Shown: positions 10,185-20,022 of the stretch, piece after piece
How the letters are laid out: each line of letters opens with the position of its first letter
How positions within the stretch are numbered: position 1 is the first letter of the stretch
Assembly (NCBI GenBank): GCA_000151295.1
Contig: GG745328.1
Span: 332,381 to 396,380 of the forward strand
Direction of reading: 5' to 3'
DNA length: 64,000 bases
Source: Allomyces macrogynus ATCC 38327
Lineage: Eukaryota; Blastocladiomycota; Blastocladiomycetes; Blastocladiales; Blastocladiaceae
Notes under the pieces: generated by a model
Seen by the model: only the letters and a program-made list of their open reading frames with translations
What the model was told of the DNA's origin: nothing
The model's database searches: none
Made by a program: the position numbers and the translations under genes

Positions 10185-10640
10185 GTGGCCGCCAAGAAAG
10201 TGACTCAGGCCGCAATACAGGCCGCGACCGATCGTGCCGTCCACTTTTTCGTACACGATCTCGACCTGACTTCGCTTGCCGAGCACCTACGTCGCTCTCC
10301 GGCTCCGCCCGCCGACATTGACCTCGCGCTGCGCGAGTACCGCCGGGACCTGACTCTCAAGGTCGTGCACCGTGACGAACACGCGACGCTGCTCTCGCCG
10401 AGTCTACAAGTCGGCGCCGCCTGGCACGCGCACGTGCTCGACACGCGGTCGTTCAAGGCCATGAACGACGCCTGCCGCTCTTCATCCACCACGACCCGCG
10501 CGGGCGTACGACCAGGACGCAGCCAATCGCCCGCGTCGGCTCGAGAACACGCACGCGTTCTACCGCGCGCGGTGGGGCAACTTGCCCACGGCCATGTGGG
10601 ACGACGGGCAGGTTCATCCAAGCCGCACTCGTTCGTTGTC
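10185..10640 (+). pseudogene. WHxH-Ubl family copy broken by two frameshifts
   Basis: The plus strand reads 'TQAAIQAATDRAVHFFVHDL', 'PPADIDLALREYRRDLTLKV', 'LLSPSLQVGAAWHAHVLDTR' and 'FKAMNDA'. Then a shift is needed for 'LPLFIHHDPRG' (near 10468) and another for 'AYDQDAANRPRRLENTHAFY' and 'RARWGNLPTAMWDDG' (near 10505-10600). No in-frame ATG fits the start, and no ubiquitin-like part follows. The nearest relative is the copy at 42.7-43.9 kb, which shares 'EIQAATDAAVRFL' and an equally broken C-terminal half. The repeated single-base losses in GC runs may be decay or sequence error. Confidence 0.7.
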
Positions 10641-11112
10641 GCTCGCAACCGTCTCGGAACCAGCAGAATTTGACGAGGGAATGAAAGTGATTCTTGACCC
10701 GGTGTTCAGCAGCAGGCTCCCTCGCATGGAATTTTCAATTCGCGAGTCGACGAAAGTGGCATCACTTCCTCCAAAATGGACTCATCCGGCCAAAACGGTT
10801 AAAATTGATGTCGTGCCGCTTTCGTCCTTTCTCTCTCGCTCCGGTTCTATCCATAGCGCATGCTTTGCCAATCGTGAGCGGATTTGTGCCAGTTTCAAGA
10901 CCTCTGTAGCTGAACATCTTGACGCCGACAACAAGCTTAGCCGGGAACACCACACCAGCATCATAAGGTCGCTTTCGTGCCCATCGTGGGCGGAACGGTA
11001 GGTGGAAGCGTTTGTGTTTGCACTCTGCATTGCGCCCACCCAGGCTTCCCCTCATTTGGCCAACCACACCACCCATCGCCAACTCATTTCCTGGATTTTC
11101 AGACTCTCAATC

Positions 11113-11234
11113 TGATGACGACGACGAACGGCGATACGTATGCCAGTGTTGGCATCCAGCTGACGGTCCGCGCGAACAAGGGCGCCGTGACCCTTGTGAC
11201 GGCACCAGTCTACCCATTGTGTCAGAGGGCGTAG
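11113..11234 (+). pseudogene. C-terminal fragment of the secreted lectin-like protein
   Basis: 'NGDTYASVGIQLTVRANKGA' and 'VTLVTAPVYPLCQRA' repeat the last 35 or so residues of the 4394-5356 gene almost exactly, on the opposite strand and without the upstream Thr-rich and Cys domains. It is a partial duplicate, or possibly the last exon of an unrecognised gene. An AG-ending pyrimidine tract precedes it at 11095-11101. Confidence 0.65.
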
Positions 11235-11723
11235 GTTGGCATTCGCAGCGAGCCTGTTCTCGGTCTTGGTGACGCGACCATGTCGCGTGGTGGTGGGGTG
11301 GCGGGCAGGGACGCTCAAGTAAGACAGAACTGTTTGAATCAGCGGATGGGGTAGCGACGAATTCGTTGGGCTGAAAGTGGGTTGTATTTTCATTGGCACT
11401 GTTCTTATTCTCCTTCCGGTGCTCGCAAGTGTGCACCTGTGCGGGCTGTGGAACAGAGGAATCGAGAAGCAAAAACGACGTCACAAATCATGAAGCGCGA
11501 TAGACTGCAATGGCCAACGCTTTCACAATAAATTTCGTGACGGAAATCCGCTGCAACCGTTTTAACACGTATTCTCCAATCACAAATGCGATGCCGTCAA
11601 GGCCCGGTGCACGTCAACTGACATACTTTTGCACTCGGTGCGCACAAACAACCTTGACAGTCCTGTGGCGCGCCACCTGCCTGGTATCCGTCGCCCTGCC
11701 TCAGGCCTCGCCAGGCTGCTCGG

Positions 11724-11901
11724 CCGTTCGGCCGGGCTCGGATACCCGGAGGGTATCCGTCGCGCCAGCCTCGGCGTCCATGATCGTGAGAGAGGCGCCG
11801 TCTTCGGCGCTACAGACCTTTATTTGTGTGAACAAAAAACACTGAAAATGTGATCAACGTAAATAAAGGCGTCCACTCCCACCTCCAGAGAACCTCGCCT
11901 C
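11724..11901 (+). repeat. Left terminus: outer edge plus inverted terminal repeat
   Basis: 11779-11901 is an exact inverted copy of 16254-16376 (123 bp). The outer 11724-11790 pairs with the internal complementary region. A small palindrome (GGATACCCGGAGGGTATCC) lies at 11740-11758. Confidence 0.92.
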
Positions 11902-11969
11902 CTCGAAAAGCCGCTGCAGACTGCACGACACCGTCCTGGGGGCCGATCTTCGTTCGCTTGCACCGCACC

Positions 11970-12968
11970 ATGAACGTCAACCCCCCCAATGACCCCGCCG
12001 CCGTCCTCGCAGCCGCCCGCGCGGACATCGCGGCCAACCCCGACGGCCCACTCGCTCAGCTCCTCGCCGCTGCACTCGCTCTTGCGGGGCCTGGCGACGG
12101 AGCCGCCCCTCCCCCCGCATATCAGACGCCCTGGCCGTGGCGCGATGCCCCGCCGGCCCCCCTCGTCGTCGACGATGACGCTGACGGTGGCCGCTACACC
12201 GTCGAAGGCGCCCCTGCAGAGATCCTCGGCAGGTCCGCCCTCTCGTTCCGGGGCAGGTCGTCCGACGTCCTCCGACACTACCCCCGCCCCAACGGTAGCG
12301 TCGACCAGGCCTCGCGGCTCGACGCCGCCCTCGTCGAGGCCGCTTCCAGGGCCAAGACCGGAGAGACTGTCAAGCAGCGCGACGACCGCGACCGCAAGCA
12401 TCAGGAGTACCTTGGTCACGTCATCCGCGCGCTCGTGCCACTCGTGCACTTGTTGCACGTTGTCGACCACGAGCTCAACCTCGACGACCCCGAGCACGGA
12501 CCCGAGCGCATCGCCGCAGACGCCGGCCGCTTGCGCACGGTCGTCCGGGACGCCCGCACCGCTGCCGTCGACGCCCTCAAGCTCACCGTCATCGGCAACG
12601 GTTCCATCGAACGCGCCCGCCGAGACGCGGTCATCAAGGACCTCAAGCTCGGCGAAGTCTTTGCCCAGCGCGCCAACGTTCCCAGCACCGACCGCGCCCT
12701 CCTGTTCGGCCCCGACGCCTTCCGCGAAGAGTTTGCCGAGCTCAACCGACGCCGCGACATGGAGCGTGTCGCTGGCGTCGCTGCCGCCGCCGCCGCCGCG
12801 GCCCGTCCCGCTCGCGTACCGGGAAACGGTCGTGGCCACGGTGCCCGCGGCGCAGGGGGCTACCGTGGCGGACGCGGCCGCGGTCGTGGTGGCACCTGCG
12901 CCAATGGCCAGCGGCGCGACCAGCCGCGGGCCGATGCCGACAACAACCGGGACGCCAACCGCGTCTGA
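11970..12968 (+). CDS. Gag-like ORF1 of the DIRS element
   Basis: It encodes 332 residues from the ATG at 11970; the frame is open upstream to 11850 through the terminal repeat. The N-terminal half is Ala/Pro-rich. The middle is predicted helical ('KHQEYLGHVIRALVPLVHLL', 'DALKLTVIGNGSIERARRDA', 'FREEFAELNRRRDMERVAG'). The C-terminus ends in an RGG-box-like Gly/Arg tail ('RGAGGYRGGRGRGRGG') rather than a CCHC zinc knuckle. Position and the nucleic-acid-binding tail support a Gag role; there is no direct sequence signature for capsid. It presumably packages element RNA. Confidence 0.75.
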   Translation: MNVNPPNDPAAVLAAARADIAANPDGPLAQLLAAALALAGPGDGAAPPPAYQTPWPWRDAPPAPLVVDDDADGGRYTVEGAPAEILGRSALSFRGRSSDVLRHYPRPNGSVDQASRLDAALVEAASRAKTGETVKQRDDRDRKHQEYLGHVIRALVPLVHLLHVVDHELNLDDPEHGPERIAADAGRLRTVVRDARTAAVDALKLTVIGNGSIERARRDAVIKDLKLGEVFAQRANVPSTDRALLFGPDAFREEFAELNRRRDMERVAGVAAAAAAAARPARVPGNGRGHGARGAGGYRGGRGRGRGGTCANGQRRDQPRADADNNRDANRV

Positions 12969-13076
12969 AGGCGCCGGCGTCCCCGGAGACGACGCCATGG
13001 ATGTCGACGTCGTCCCCGATTTGGCCCACCGCGCCTGGGTGGCCAGACGTCCTCGCGCGCGGACACTTGGGCCTCG

Positions 13077-14914
13077 ATGGTCCGCGACGCGGAATCCTTG
13101 CGTTCGGTACGGCGTGGGGCCACGATCGACTTTATCCAGTCGCCGCGGCCCAACCTGACGCTCCGCCCGTTCAGGCTCCCGGAGGCCGACCGGGCGGTCA
13201 TAGACAAGGAGGTCTCGGATTTGCTGGCCCGTCGCTGCATCGAGCCGACCACCGAGCCAGCCATGCTCATGAACCCTTTCACGGTCGTCCAGCCCTCGGG
13301 CAAGATCCGGACCTGCTTCGATGCGAGACCTCTCAACCAGTTCGTCCGATTGCGTCGCTTCAAGATGTCGGGGATCTCGACCGTGCGCCATCTGATCCGT
13401 TGTGGCGACTACTTCGTGCGCCTCGACCTGAAGGACGCCTATCACTCGGTTCGCCTCGCGCCAGAAGTGCGGAGGTTTTGTTGTTTTCGGTGGAACGGGC
13501 AATTCTACCGTTTCACTGTACTCTTCTTTGGACTCAGTTCGGCGCCCCAGATCTTCTCGCGCCTCATGTCGTCAGCCCTGGCGCCCCTGGTCTCGTCGGG
13601 GATGCGCCTTGTGGCGTATCTGGACGACGTCCTCCTGCTCTGCTCGTCGCGCGAGGAGGCACTCCGTCAGCGCGACCAGTTGATTTCGCACCTCGGCTCA
13701 CTTGGTTTCACGGTAGGCCTGGCCAAGTCCCAGCTGGAGCCGAGTACGACGACGACCTTCCTCGGCTTCTCGATATGCTCCATATCGATGACCATCTCGG
13801 TCCCGCGCGACAAGGTCCGCAAGGTGTCCCGCGAGGCCAAGCGCTTGCTCCACTCGGTCTCGTCCACGCCGCGCAAGCTGGCCCAGTTCCTTGGCCTGGC
13901 CAACTCGCTGGCCCCGGCGGTGGCCCCGGCCGGGATCCAGCAGCGGTTCCTCCAGCGCAACCTGCACCATGGCCTGCGCCCGGGCCGCACGTGGGAGTGC
14001 CCGGTCCCGATCATGCAAGCGTCCCGCACGGAGCTCTCNNNNNNNNNNNNNNNNNNNNNNNNNNNNNNNNNNNNNNNNNNNNNNNNNNNNNNNNNNNNNN
14101 NNNNNNNNNNNNNNNNNNNNNNNNNNNNNNNNNNNNNNNNNNNNNNNNNNNNNNNNNNNNNCCGCGGGTGGTGGACCCGCCGCGAGTCCGACATGGGCTC
14201 GAACTGGCGCGAACTCAGGACGATCGAGATCGCGATCCGCTAAACCTGTCGGCTTGGGCCGGCCGGACGGTACTGATACGAACCGACAACATCACGGCCA
14301 GCTGCTACGTGAATCGCCAGGGCGGTCACGCGTCGACGCACCTGCTGGACCTGGCCAAGTCGATCTGGCACCTGTGCATGTGTCACCGGATCGACCTGCG
14401 CGCCCAGTATCTCCCGGGCGAGCTCAACACGGCGGCGGATCGAGCCTCCCGGTCGATGGACAACCACCGGTACGGACTGACGGACCGCGGGTTCCGGCGG
14501 TTGGAGGAGTGGTTTGGTCCGCGGACCCTGGACCTGTTCGCAGATCGCACGAACGCTCGGTGCCCTCGTTTTTGGTCGCTGCATCCAGACCCCGACGCGG
14601 ACGCGGTCGACGCCTTCGCGCAGACGGCATGGCCCCGGCGGGGCGGCTACGCCTTCCCGCCCCCGATGCTGATCCCTCGGGTGCTGCACTGTGTGTGCGC
14701 GCACTGGGTCAACGAGCTGGTCCTGGCGACACCGGCGTGGTACTCAGCGGCTTGGATGCCGCTGGTCCGACGCCTGGCGCGCGCGGAGCCTCTTTGGCTT
14801 CCACCATCGGCGGCGTGGACCCCGCGCTTCCACTCTCACCGCGTGCTGCCCTCCTCGCGCGGGATCCTCTTGTGGCGCGTATCCTGGAGGGGCTCGCCAC
14901 CTCCTCGGGTCTGA
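13077..14914 (+). CDS. Reverse transcriptase / RNase H ORF of the DIRS element (gap and frame break)
   Basis: The RT part (frame starting by 13077) shows 'MNPFTVVQPSGKIRTCFDAR', 'LNQFV', 'RLDLKDAYHSVRLAPEV', 'FTVLFFGLSSAPQIFSRLM' and the catalytic 'LVAYLDDVLLL', then 'LGFSI' and the thumb. The N run (14039-14161) removes the start of RNase H. After it come 'SNWRELRTIEIAIR' and, one frame over, 'TVLIRTDNITASCYVNRQGG', 'STHLLDLAKSIWHLC' and 'LRAQYLPGELNTAADRASR' (RNase H core DxxTxxxYxNxxGG and D-R). A single missing base near 14240 explains the in-frame stop at 14241-14243. The remainder to 14914 is the linker before the recombinase. The copy is probably recent but inactive as assembled. Confidence 0.88.
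14039..14161. other. Assembly gap (123 N)
   Basis: This run of N lies within the RT to RNase H junction of the DIRS element. Its true length is unknown, so any frame relation across it is provisional. Confidence 0.99.
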
Positions 14915-16335
14915 CAGTGGACGCTGCCCTCCTTGTGTTTTTTGCGGACCGCGACTCTACGACCGAGGCCCGTGTTTCACGTTTCCAGCACTTTGTTTCG
15001 TGGTGTCGGAATCTCGACACCGATCCTCTTGAGTACACGCCCGATCGCCTCGCTTCCTGTCTTTCCGCTTTGTCCTCCCGTCTCGCCCCCTCCACGCTGC
15101 GCATGATTGCCGGCAGCGTCTCGGTGATTTGGCGCCTCCTGCATCCGTCGTTGCCGCCCGCCGGCGAGGCCGTCGTCATCACACGCCTGCTGAAGGCCGT
15201 CGCCCGTTCCCGTGCTGCCCCTCCGCCGGCTCCGTCGCGTGGCCGATGGGACCCACAGCCCCTGCTCGACAAGATTGCCTCCCGCTGGGCCGACCCGCTG
15301 GGCGAGCTGGACCTGGCCCGCTACACGCTGACTCTCCTCGCCCTCACCACCGCGTGGCGCCCATGCTCGGACCTGGGCCGGGTGCTCTTCGCGCACCTCG
15401 AGTTTGACATGGACAGCCCTGCGCCTCCTGGCGCCTGGCACACGTGGCCACCCGAGTCGGTACCGGACTCCGTCACGCTCTCGGCCTGGCGGACCAAGAC
15501 CTCTGACGACCTGGTCTCTGTGCGCGTGCGCGCGCTCTCCAGCGACCCCGACTTGTGCCCCGTCCGCTGGACCTGGCGCTACGTCCAGCGCACGCGCCAC
15601 AAACGCTCGTTCGACCCTGTTCCGGCCGACGCGCTCCTGTTCCTCCGCTCGACGGACTCGGGCCCTGCGTCCGAAGACACGCTCGCGAAGTGGGTCCAGT
15701 GCGTCCTGGACTCTGCCGGCATCCACGCGACCGCTCACTCAACTCGCGGCGTGGCCGCCACTGTGGCCGCCGAGGGCGGCGCTTCCCTTATGTCGATCCT
15801 GCGCTCCGCGCACTGGGCCTCCGCCTCGACATTCTCGCGCCACTACTGGTGTGGCGATGGGTCCCTCGTCCGCTTCTTCCGGAAGCGCGATGGGGCTCCG
15901 GACGCTGTCCCGGAAGGACTTGGCCGCGTCACGCTCAAGCGGGCCCGCATCGTGGACGAAGATCTCACGATCATGGACGCCGAGGCTGGCGCGACGGATA
16001 CCCTCCGGGTATCCGAGCCCGGCCGAACGGACATGATCCCGCCCACTGCCACCCATCCTCTCGCCGTTTTGTTTTGGTCCCGCTTGCCTTGTTCCTTTCG
16101 CTCCTTTGTGTCTCCGTCTCTTTGTTTGGCTCGCTTCGCTCGCTTCCTTGTCTGTGCCCTCCATCCTGTTGCGCCACGGGGCCCCCAACCGCCCGCCCTT
16201 GAGTTGGCCACCGTGGCGCCCGTTTGTTCGTTCGGCTGCCGCTACTTTTCTCCGAGGCGAGGTTCTCTGGAGGTGGGAGTGGACGCCTTTATTTACGTTG
16301 ATCACATTTTCAGTGTTTTTTGTTCACACAAATAA
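14629..16335 (+). CDS. Tyrosine recombinase ORF of the DIRS element
   Basis: It replaces the DDE integrase and would insert the circular DNA copy. The frame is open from upstream; an in-frame ATG is at 14629, and domain-like sequence starts near 14860 ('LTVDAALLVFFADRDST'). The core shows the first catalytic Arg in 'LTTAWRPCSDLGRVLF', the H-x-x-R box in 'HATAHSTRGVAATVA' (His codon 15736, Arg codon 15745) and the nucleophile in 'ASTFSRHYWCG' (Tyr codon 15844). Thus the R...HxxR...Y set is complete. The frame overlaps the RNase H frame upstream. It runs through the internal complementary region and into the right terminal repeat, stopping at 16333-16335. The true start is uncertain. Confidence 0.88.
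   Translation: MAPAGRLRLPAPDADPSGAALCVRALGQRAGPGDTGVVLSGLDAAGPTPGARGASLASTIGGVDPALPLSPRAALLARDPLVARILEGLATSSGLTVDAALLVFFADRDSTTEARVSRFQHFVSWCRNLDTDPLEYTPDRLASCLSALSSRLAPSTLRMIAGSVSVIWRLLHPSLPPAGEAVVITRLLKAVARSRAAPPPAPSRGRWDPQPLLDKIASRWADPLGELDLARYTLTLLALTTAWRPCSDLGRVLFAHLEFDMDSPAPPGAWHTWPPESVPDSVTLSAWRTKTSDDLVSVRVRALSSDPDLCPVRWTWRYVQRTRHKRSFDPVPADALLFLRSTDSGPASEDTLAKWVQCVLDSAGIHATAHSTRGVAATVAAEGGASLMSILRSAHWASASTFSRHYWCGDGSLVRFFRKRDGAPDAVPEGLGRVTLKRARIVDEDLTIMDAEAGATDTLRVSEPGRTDMIPPTATHPLAVLFWSRLPCSFRSFVSPSLCLARFARFLVCALHPVAPRGPQPPALELATVAPVCSFGCRYFSPRRGSLEVGVDAFIYVDHIFSVFCSHK
15964..16038 (+). repeat. Internal complementary region of the DIRS element
   Basis: 15964-16030 is the exact reverse complement of the left outer edge (11724-11790). 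16029-16038 is the reverse complement of the right outer edge (16370-16379). The two abut, as expected for a template that aligns both ends. Confidence 0.9.
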
Positions 16336-16379
16336 AGGTCTGTAGCGCCGAAGACGGCGCCTCTCTCACGATCATGTCC
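16254..16379 (+). repeat. Right inverted terminal repeat of the DIRS element
   Basis: 16254-16376 is the inverted copy of 11779-11901. It contains AATAAA at about 16330 on the plus strand, a possible polyadenylation signal for element transcripts. Confidence 0.92.
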
Positions 16380-17449
16380 GCCTCGCCAGGCGCTCGGATA
16401 CCCTCGCGCTCGCTGGCGCATCGCCAGCAGTTGCAAACCTGCATCGTCGTCGAGGTCGCACTCATTGACGTTCAGTTAGTGCAATGTTGACGGAAGCGCT
16501 TCGACCCAGTGCGCTGCATTCCCAAGCTTCGGGTTATTCCCAGCAAGAAGCATGTGCCGGGATGGCGGAAACGAGGCCGGGAGCGACTTGACTTTGTTCG
16601 TATCGGAATTGCGGGGGCCCGTGCTGCCAGCACATTGCTGCATGACGGCCTGGGCAAGGTCGTGCTACGTGAGCTTGGCGGTACGCCAGTGCGGAGGGCC
16701 GATATGGTGTGCGGTCCCGCATCAATGACATTGGAGGCCTACGAAGCCATAAACTTCAAGTGGCGGGCAGCTTCAATTTGATATTCCTGTCGCTGGATCA
16801 TGCCTTGAAAATGATTGCAGCAACTGCAAGACCGGAAATTCAATGCTCTGGACCCTTTGTGCGACAGTGGTCAGCAGCCAACTCGGCTGCAGTTTCGCCC
16901 TTGTAGCTGGATTGTTCTTCCCGGCGCCGTGATGGTCGCCCCATGAGCCGTGACGCTTTGTTGATGGGTTCATGTGAAGCAAATTTGGTCGCTTCCAATT
17001 TGTGACCAGGCTTGGAGCACTCTTCCGCGTTGACACTGATTGGCTGCAAACTCGTCTTCAAGTCCGCTTGCATCTTTCTTTTTTGTGGGATGGATGCCGT
17101 CCACAGATCGACAAGGCGAGCAAAGCTGTCAACAGCACAACTGTTTATTACAAGACACCACCAGCAAAATGCCGTCAACAAGGATCGTTTCGCCATAGCC
17201 AACATAACCAACGTAATGGTACAGCTAGAGACAATGCTGGGCGCACGGCGCCAGCCCCAAGCTGCTCGGAACAAGTCTGAATCATCATTGATGATCTTTG
17301 ATCGGCTCATGGGCGCGGCCATGGCCATGCCGTTGTTCTGTCGTGGTGACAGCCGTCCTTGCGGAGCAGCCCAGTCTTGACCAAAAAAGGGATCCTGCAC
17401 CAACAAATTCTCCACATTCAGTTCAACGCGGACGCACAAACCGCATTCA
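16380..17449. other. Intergenic, no supported gene
   Basis: This lies downstream of the DIRS element. A minus-strand frame at 16840-17439 (199 codons) and a plus-strand frame at 17012-17380 overlap each other. Neither shows a recognisable domain, so I leave both out. Confidence 0.4.
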
Positions 17450-19216
17450 TCAATGCTCGGCCTCCAGCGCGCGCCGAACTCCCGGCGAAAACCAGTTCCC
17501 GTTTGCGTAAACTGTCAACCTGGCATCCTCCGTCAAGATCCGTGCGCCCAAGCGCCGGCGCATTTCCAACAGCCGCCGTCCCGCATCATCGTCGAGACGG
17601 CACCCATCGATGCAAATCAGCCGCAGCGTCGACGGCAGTGCGTCGATCCAGCGCGTCACATCATCAAGGTTCTCGTTGTGCGCAACCGATAACACGCGCA
17701 GTCCTGGTGGAAAGGAAGGTGGGAGGGCCGTGAACAAGTTGGTGTCGAGAAAAAGCTTGTGGAGGCCAGACGGCAAGTGGGACCAAATGAGTTCAACGTC
17801 ACGCGTCGTGAGGATGCTTTGAGGGAGTCGGAGAGAGCGGAGCGAAGACGGCAACGCCCACACGGAATTGTCCGGGATAGGTGGTAAGCACGGCGCGGCC
17901 ACGAGCGACGTGAGAGCTGGGAAATGCTGGTCAAGACGGCCAAGGGACGAGATCCGAAACGACGAGAACAGACATGATTCATCAAATTCGAAACCGTCCA
18001 TTCCGTACGGGGTAGGACTTGCGACGCGCAGCGATTGTAGCGTTGGGGACGCAAACCGCGGCATGGCCTGGGCAACGACCTGGTCTGGCCACGCTGGCGC
18101 GTTCAGATGGAGCGATCGCATCGGCACAGGTAAAAGGTTGACTAGACTGTGGAGGTGGGACGCATAATTGCCTATGCGCGTGCCGAGATCAAGATGACCG
18201 TCCAATTGGAACGAAATGTCGTAAACGCGTAGTTCGCGTGCCTGGGGCACAAGCGGAACATCAATTGACAGCGCGTTAAGATTGGCATAAACATACAGAA
18301 GCACAGATCGCATCGGCGACTTGCCTGCCGCCTGCGCCAGAGCCATGCCGTTCAACACGTGCACCACATCGTTTGGACGGAACAGGAGCCGATAGTCCAG
18401 CACGGCCAGGTTCATCAATCGAGTAAGAGCCCGTGACAGTGCCATGCTGCATTGCTCCTCCAAGGGGGCAGCAACTTGAGCCGCCGAACGATCGTGCTCG
18501 ATCGTGAGCGTGGTTAAGGTGGATGGCAACTGATCAAACAGGTCCGTCAGCGTGTCACCGTGAACGCCCACCAAATTCAGCTTCAAGTCGCGCAGAGCCG
18601 GGGGGAACGAAGCAATGAGCGTCTGCAAATAGGTCCACGTGACGTAAAAATTGACCAGCGACAGCGACTGGACGGATCGTGGGCAAACTGGCCACGGGAG
18701 GTTGAACTGGCCCACAATCATGAGCCTGCGACACGCTGAAGGGACCGGCACTACGCCCAAGTCGATGCTGTAGATGGTGGCATGCTCGAGTTGACGTTGC
18801 GGGACAGCAATCGTCGTCCAATATCGTAGAGCAGCATCGCGACTGCCATGAGAGTCACGCTTGAGCACACGGTCGCTGCGCCGCGGCAATACGAGAAAGA
18901 AGTCGCGTGACTGAGCGGCTCCACGCAGAACAACAAACTGTCCAGGTTGCGGGGGGTCTGGGATCGGCCCTGGCGAGTCGTAACCGGGCTCTGCATGCCA
19001 ATTATACCACCTGTCGTAGACAGCAAACAGTGTCTTGGTCGGAACACGCTGGCGCAACGCTGTCCAGACCGAAGGCACAAAGAGCATCGGGGACGCGAGT
19101 GCAAAATGAAGCAGCGACGCGCGCGGCCCCCAAGCCCAAGTCTCCGTGCACAATATCCAGCGGCAAACGAGCTCGATTACGTCGTAGGGAAAGCATTCAA
19201 GAGGCGCGCGATGCAT
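17450..19216 (-). CDS. F-box-like / leucine-rich repeat protein (intact)
   Basis: A single uninterrupted frame of 588 residues. The N-terminus 'LECFPYDVIELVCRWIL' followed by 'SLLHFALASPMLFVPSVWTA' is a degenerate F-box-like helix pair, the part that would bind Skp1 in an SCF ubiquitin ligase. A region around residues 100-160 has an 'FFLVLPRRSDR' strand and 'TTIAVPQRQLEHATI', conserved among the copies here. From about residue 180 there are irregular LRRs ('LPSTLTTLTIEHD', 'PVPMRSLHLNAPAWPD', 'LPSSLRSLRLPQSILTTRDV', 'FPPGLRVLSVAHNENLD', 'LPSTLRLICIDGCRLDDD'). Length and order match the 31.3 kb paralogue (585 aa). The substrate is unknown, and the F-box assignment is by pattern only. Confidence 0.85.
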   Translation of the reverse strand: MHRAPLECFPYDVIELVCRWILCTETWAWGPRASLLHFALASPMLFVPSVWTALRQRVPTKTLFAVYDRWYNWHAEPGYDSPGPIPDPPQPGQFVVLRGAAQSRDFFLVLPRRSDRVLKRDSHGSRDAALRYWTTIAVPQRQLEHATIYSIDLGVVPVPSACRRLMIVGQFNLPWPVCPRSVQSLSLVNFYVTWTYLQTLIASFPPALRDLKLNLVGVHGDTLTDLFDQLPSTLTTLTIEHDRSAAQVAAPLEEQCSMALSRALTRLMNLAVLDYRLLFRPNDVVHVLNGMALAQAAGKSPMRSVLLYVYANLNALSIDVPLVPQARELRVYDISFQLDGHLDLGTRIGNYASHLHSLVNLLPVPMRSLHLNAPAWPDQVVAQAMPRFASPTLQSLRVASPTPYGMDGFEFDESCLFSSFRISSLGRLDQHFPALTSLVAAPCLPPIPDNSVWALPSSLRSLRLPQSILTTRDVELIWSHLPSGLHKLFLDTNLFTALPPSFPPGLRVLSVAHNENLDDVTRWIDALPSTLRLICIDGCRLDDDAGRRLLEMRRRLGARILTEDARLTVYANGNWFSPGVRRALEAEH

Positions 19217-20022
19217 TGTTGGGACTGGCTCAGCGGGGAGTACCGTGTTGTCGGCGAGAAGAGTCGTGATGTCGTCGGTATGGTGTCCGCGATGACCAGC
19301 GCCACTTGAATCGTCGGGAATCAGAATGGAAGCGAGAGAGTGCTGTATGCGCCAAGTTGTGCTCGTTGAGATGTGGTCGCTGCGTTGGGGTGAGGTGCGG
19401 CCGCCTTCAGGTGTGCATCACAAGTGCGCCCGATCTGTCACGGTCGTTGCCGAACTCATGGATGTCTCCCCTCTTGCATTTCCCATGTGATTCAGTTGGA
19501 AGAAATATTGGCGCGCATACATTCACGGCGTATACTGCTGTTGTGAGGATGTGATTATTTTCTGTCGGGAGCGAGCTGCAACCACATGTTGCAGAGCTGA
19601 CATCGGCGATGCGGTCGAGTCGGGGAAGTACGACATACCAGATCCGGATCGTCGTGCCAGGCGCTCCATTTATCCTTGTTCGCACGGTGCACAAGAAAAC
19701 CGATTCCAAGGCTCTCACCATCATAATGGAAAATAGGGGGTCAACTCGGCATTTGACATCGCCCAGATCGCAGGGACTCGTTGCCCTACCATGTGCAGTC
19801 AGGAAATGGTTCAGATCAAGTGCAGCAAATGCGAGCATGTTCGGGTCTCTTCACCTCATCGAGCGATATAGATATACACTAGCGGCCGTTTCATTCGGGC
19901 GCGCACAGCTCGCGGCGCGCGCCACCCGCGTACGGCCGAGGAAATCAAAACAGAAAACCAAAAACGAAACCAAGACCACTCAAATAACACCACACAACTC
20001 CTGACGACTGGGGTAGTCGTCC
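19217..20022. other. Intergenic, no supported gene
   Basis: This stretch is upstream of the F-box-like gene and downstream of the first MFS transporter. It is more AT-rich than its neighbours. It probably contains the promoter of the F-box-like gene and the 3' UTR of the transporter. Confidence 0.4.

Larger units (their letters stand above)
11724..16379 (+). mobile_element. DIRS-type tyrosine-recombinase retrotransposon
   Basis: It has the full architecture of DIRS elements. Identical inverted terminal repeats lie at 11779-11901 and 16254-16376. The outer left edge (11724-11790) is complementary to an internal region (15964-16030), and the next ten bases (16029-16038) are complementary to the outer right edge (16370-16379). 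This internal complementary region is a hallmark of DIRS replication through a circular intermediate. Inside are Gag-like, RT/RNase H and tyrosine-recombinase frames in that order. There is no integrase and no long direct terminal repeat. I see no adenine-methyltransferase domain, which many DIRS1 relatives carry. A 123-base run of N interrupts the RT/RNase H junction. No target duplication is seen, as expected for this class. Confidence 0.93.

Noticed and set aside
11704..16400. Flanking 'CCTCGCCAGGC(T)GCTCGG' direct repeat as a target-site duplication of the DIRS element
   Set aside because: DIRS elements do not normally make target duplications, and the left copy sits within GC-rich imperfect repeats, so its origin is unclear.
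16840..17439. 199-codon minus frame and overlapping plus frame
   Set aside because: No recognisable domain, weak start context and mutual overlap; not enough to call a gene.
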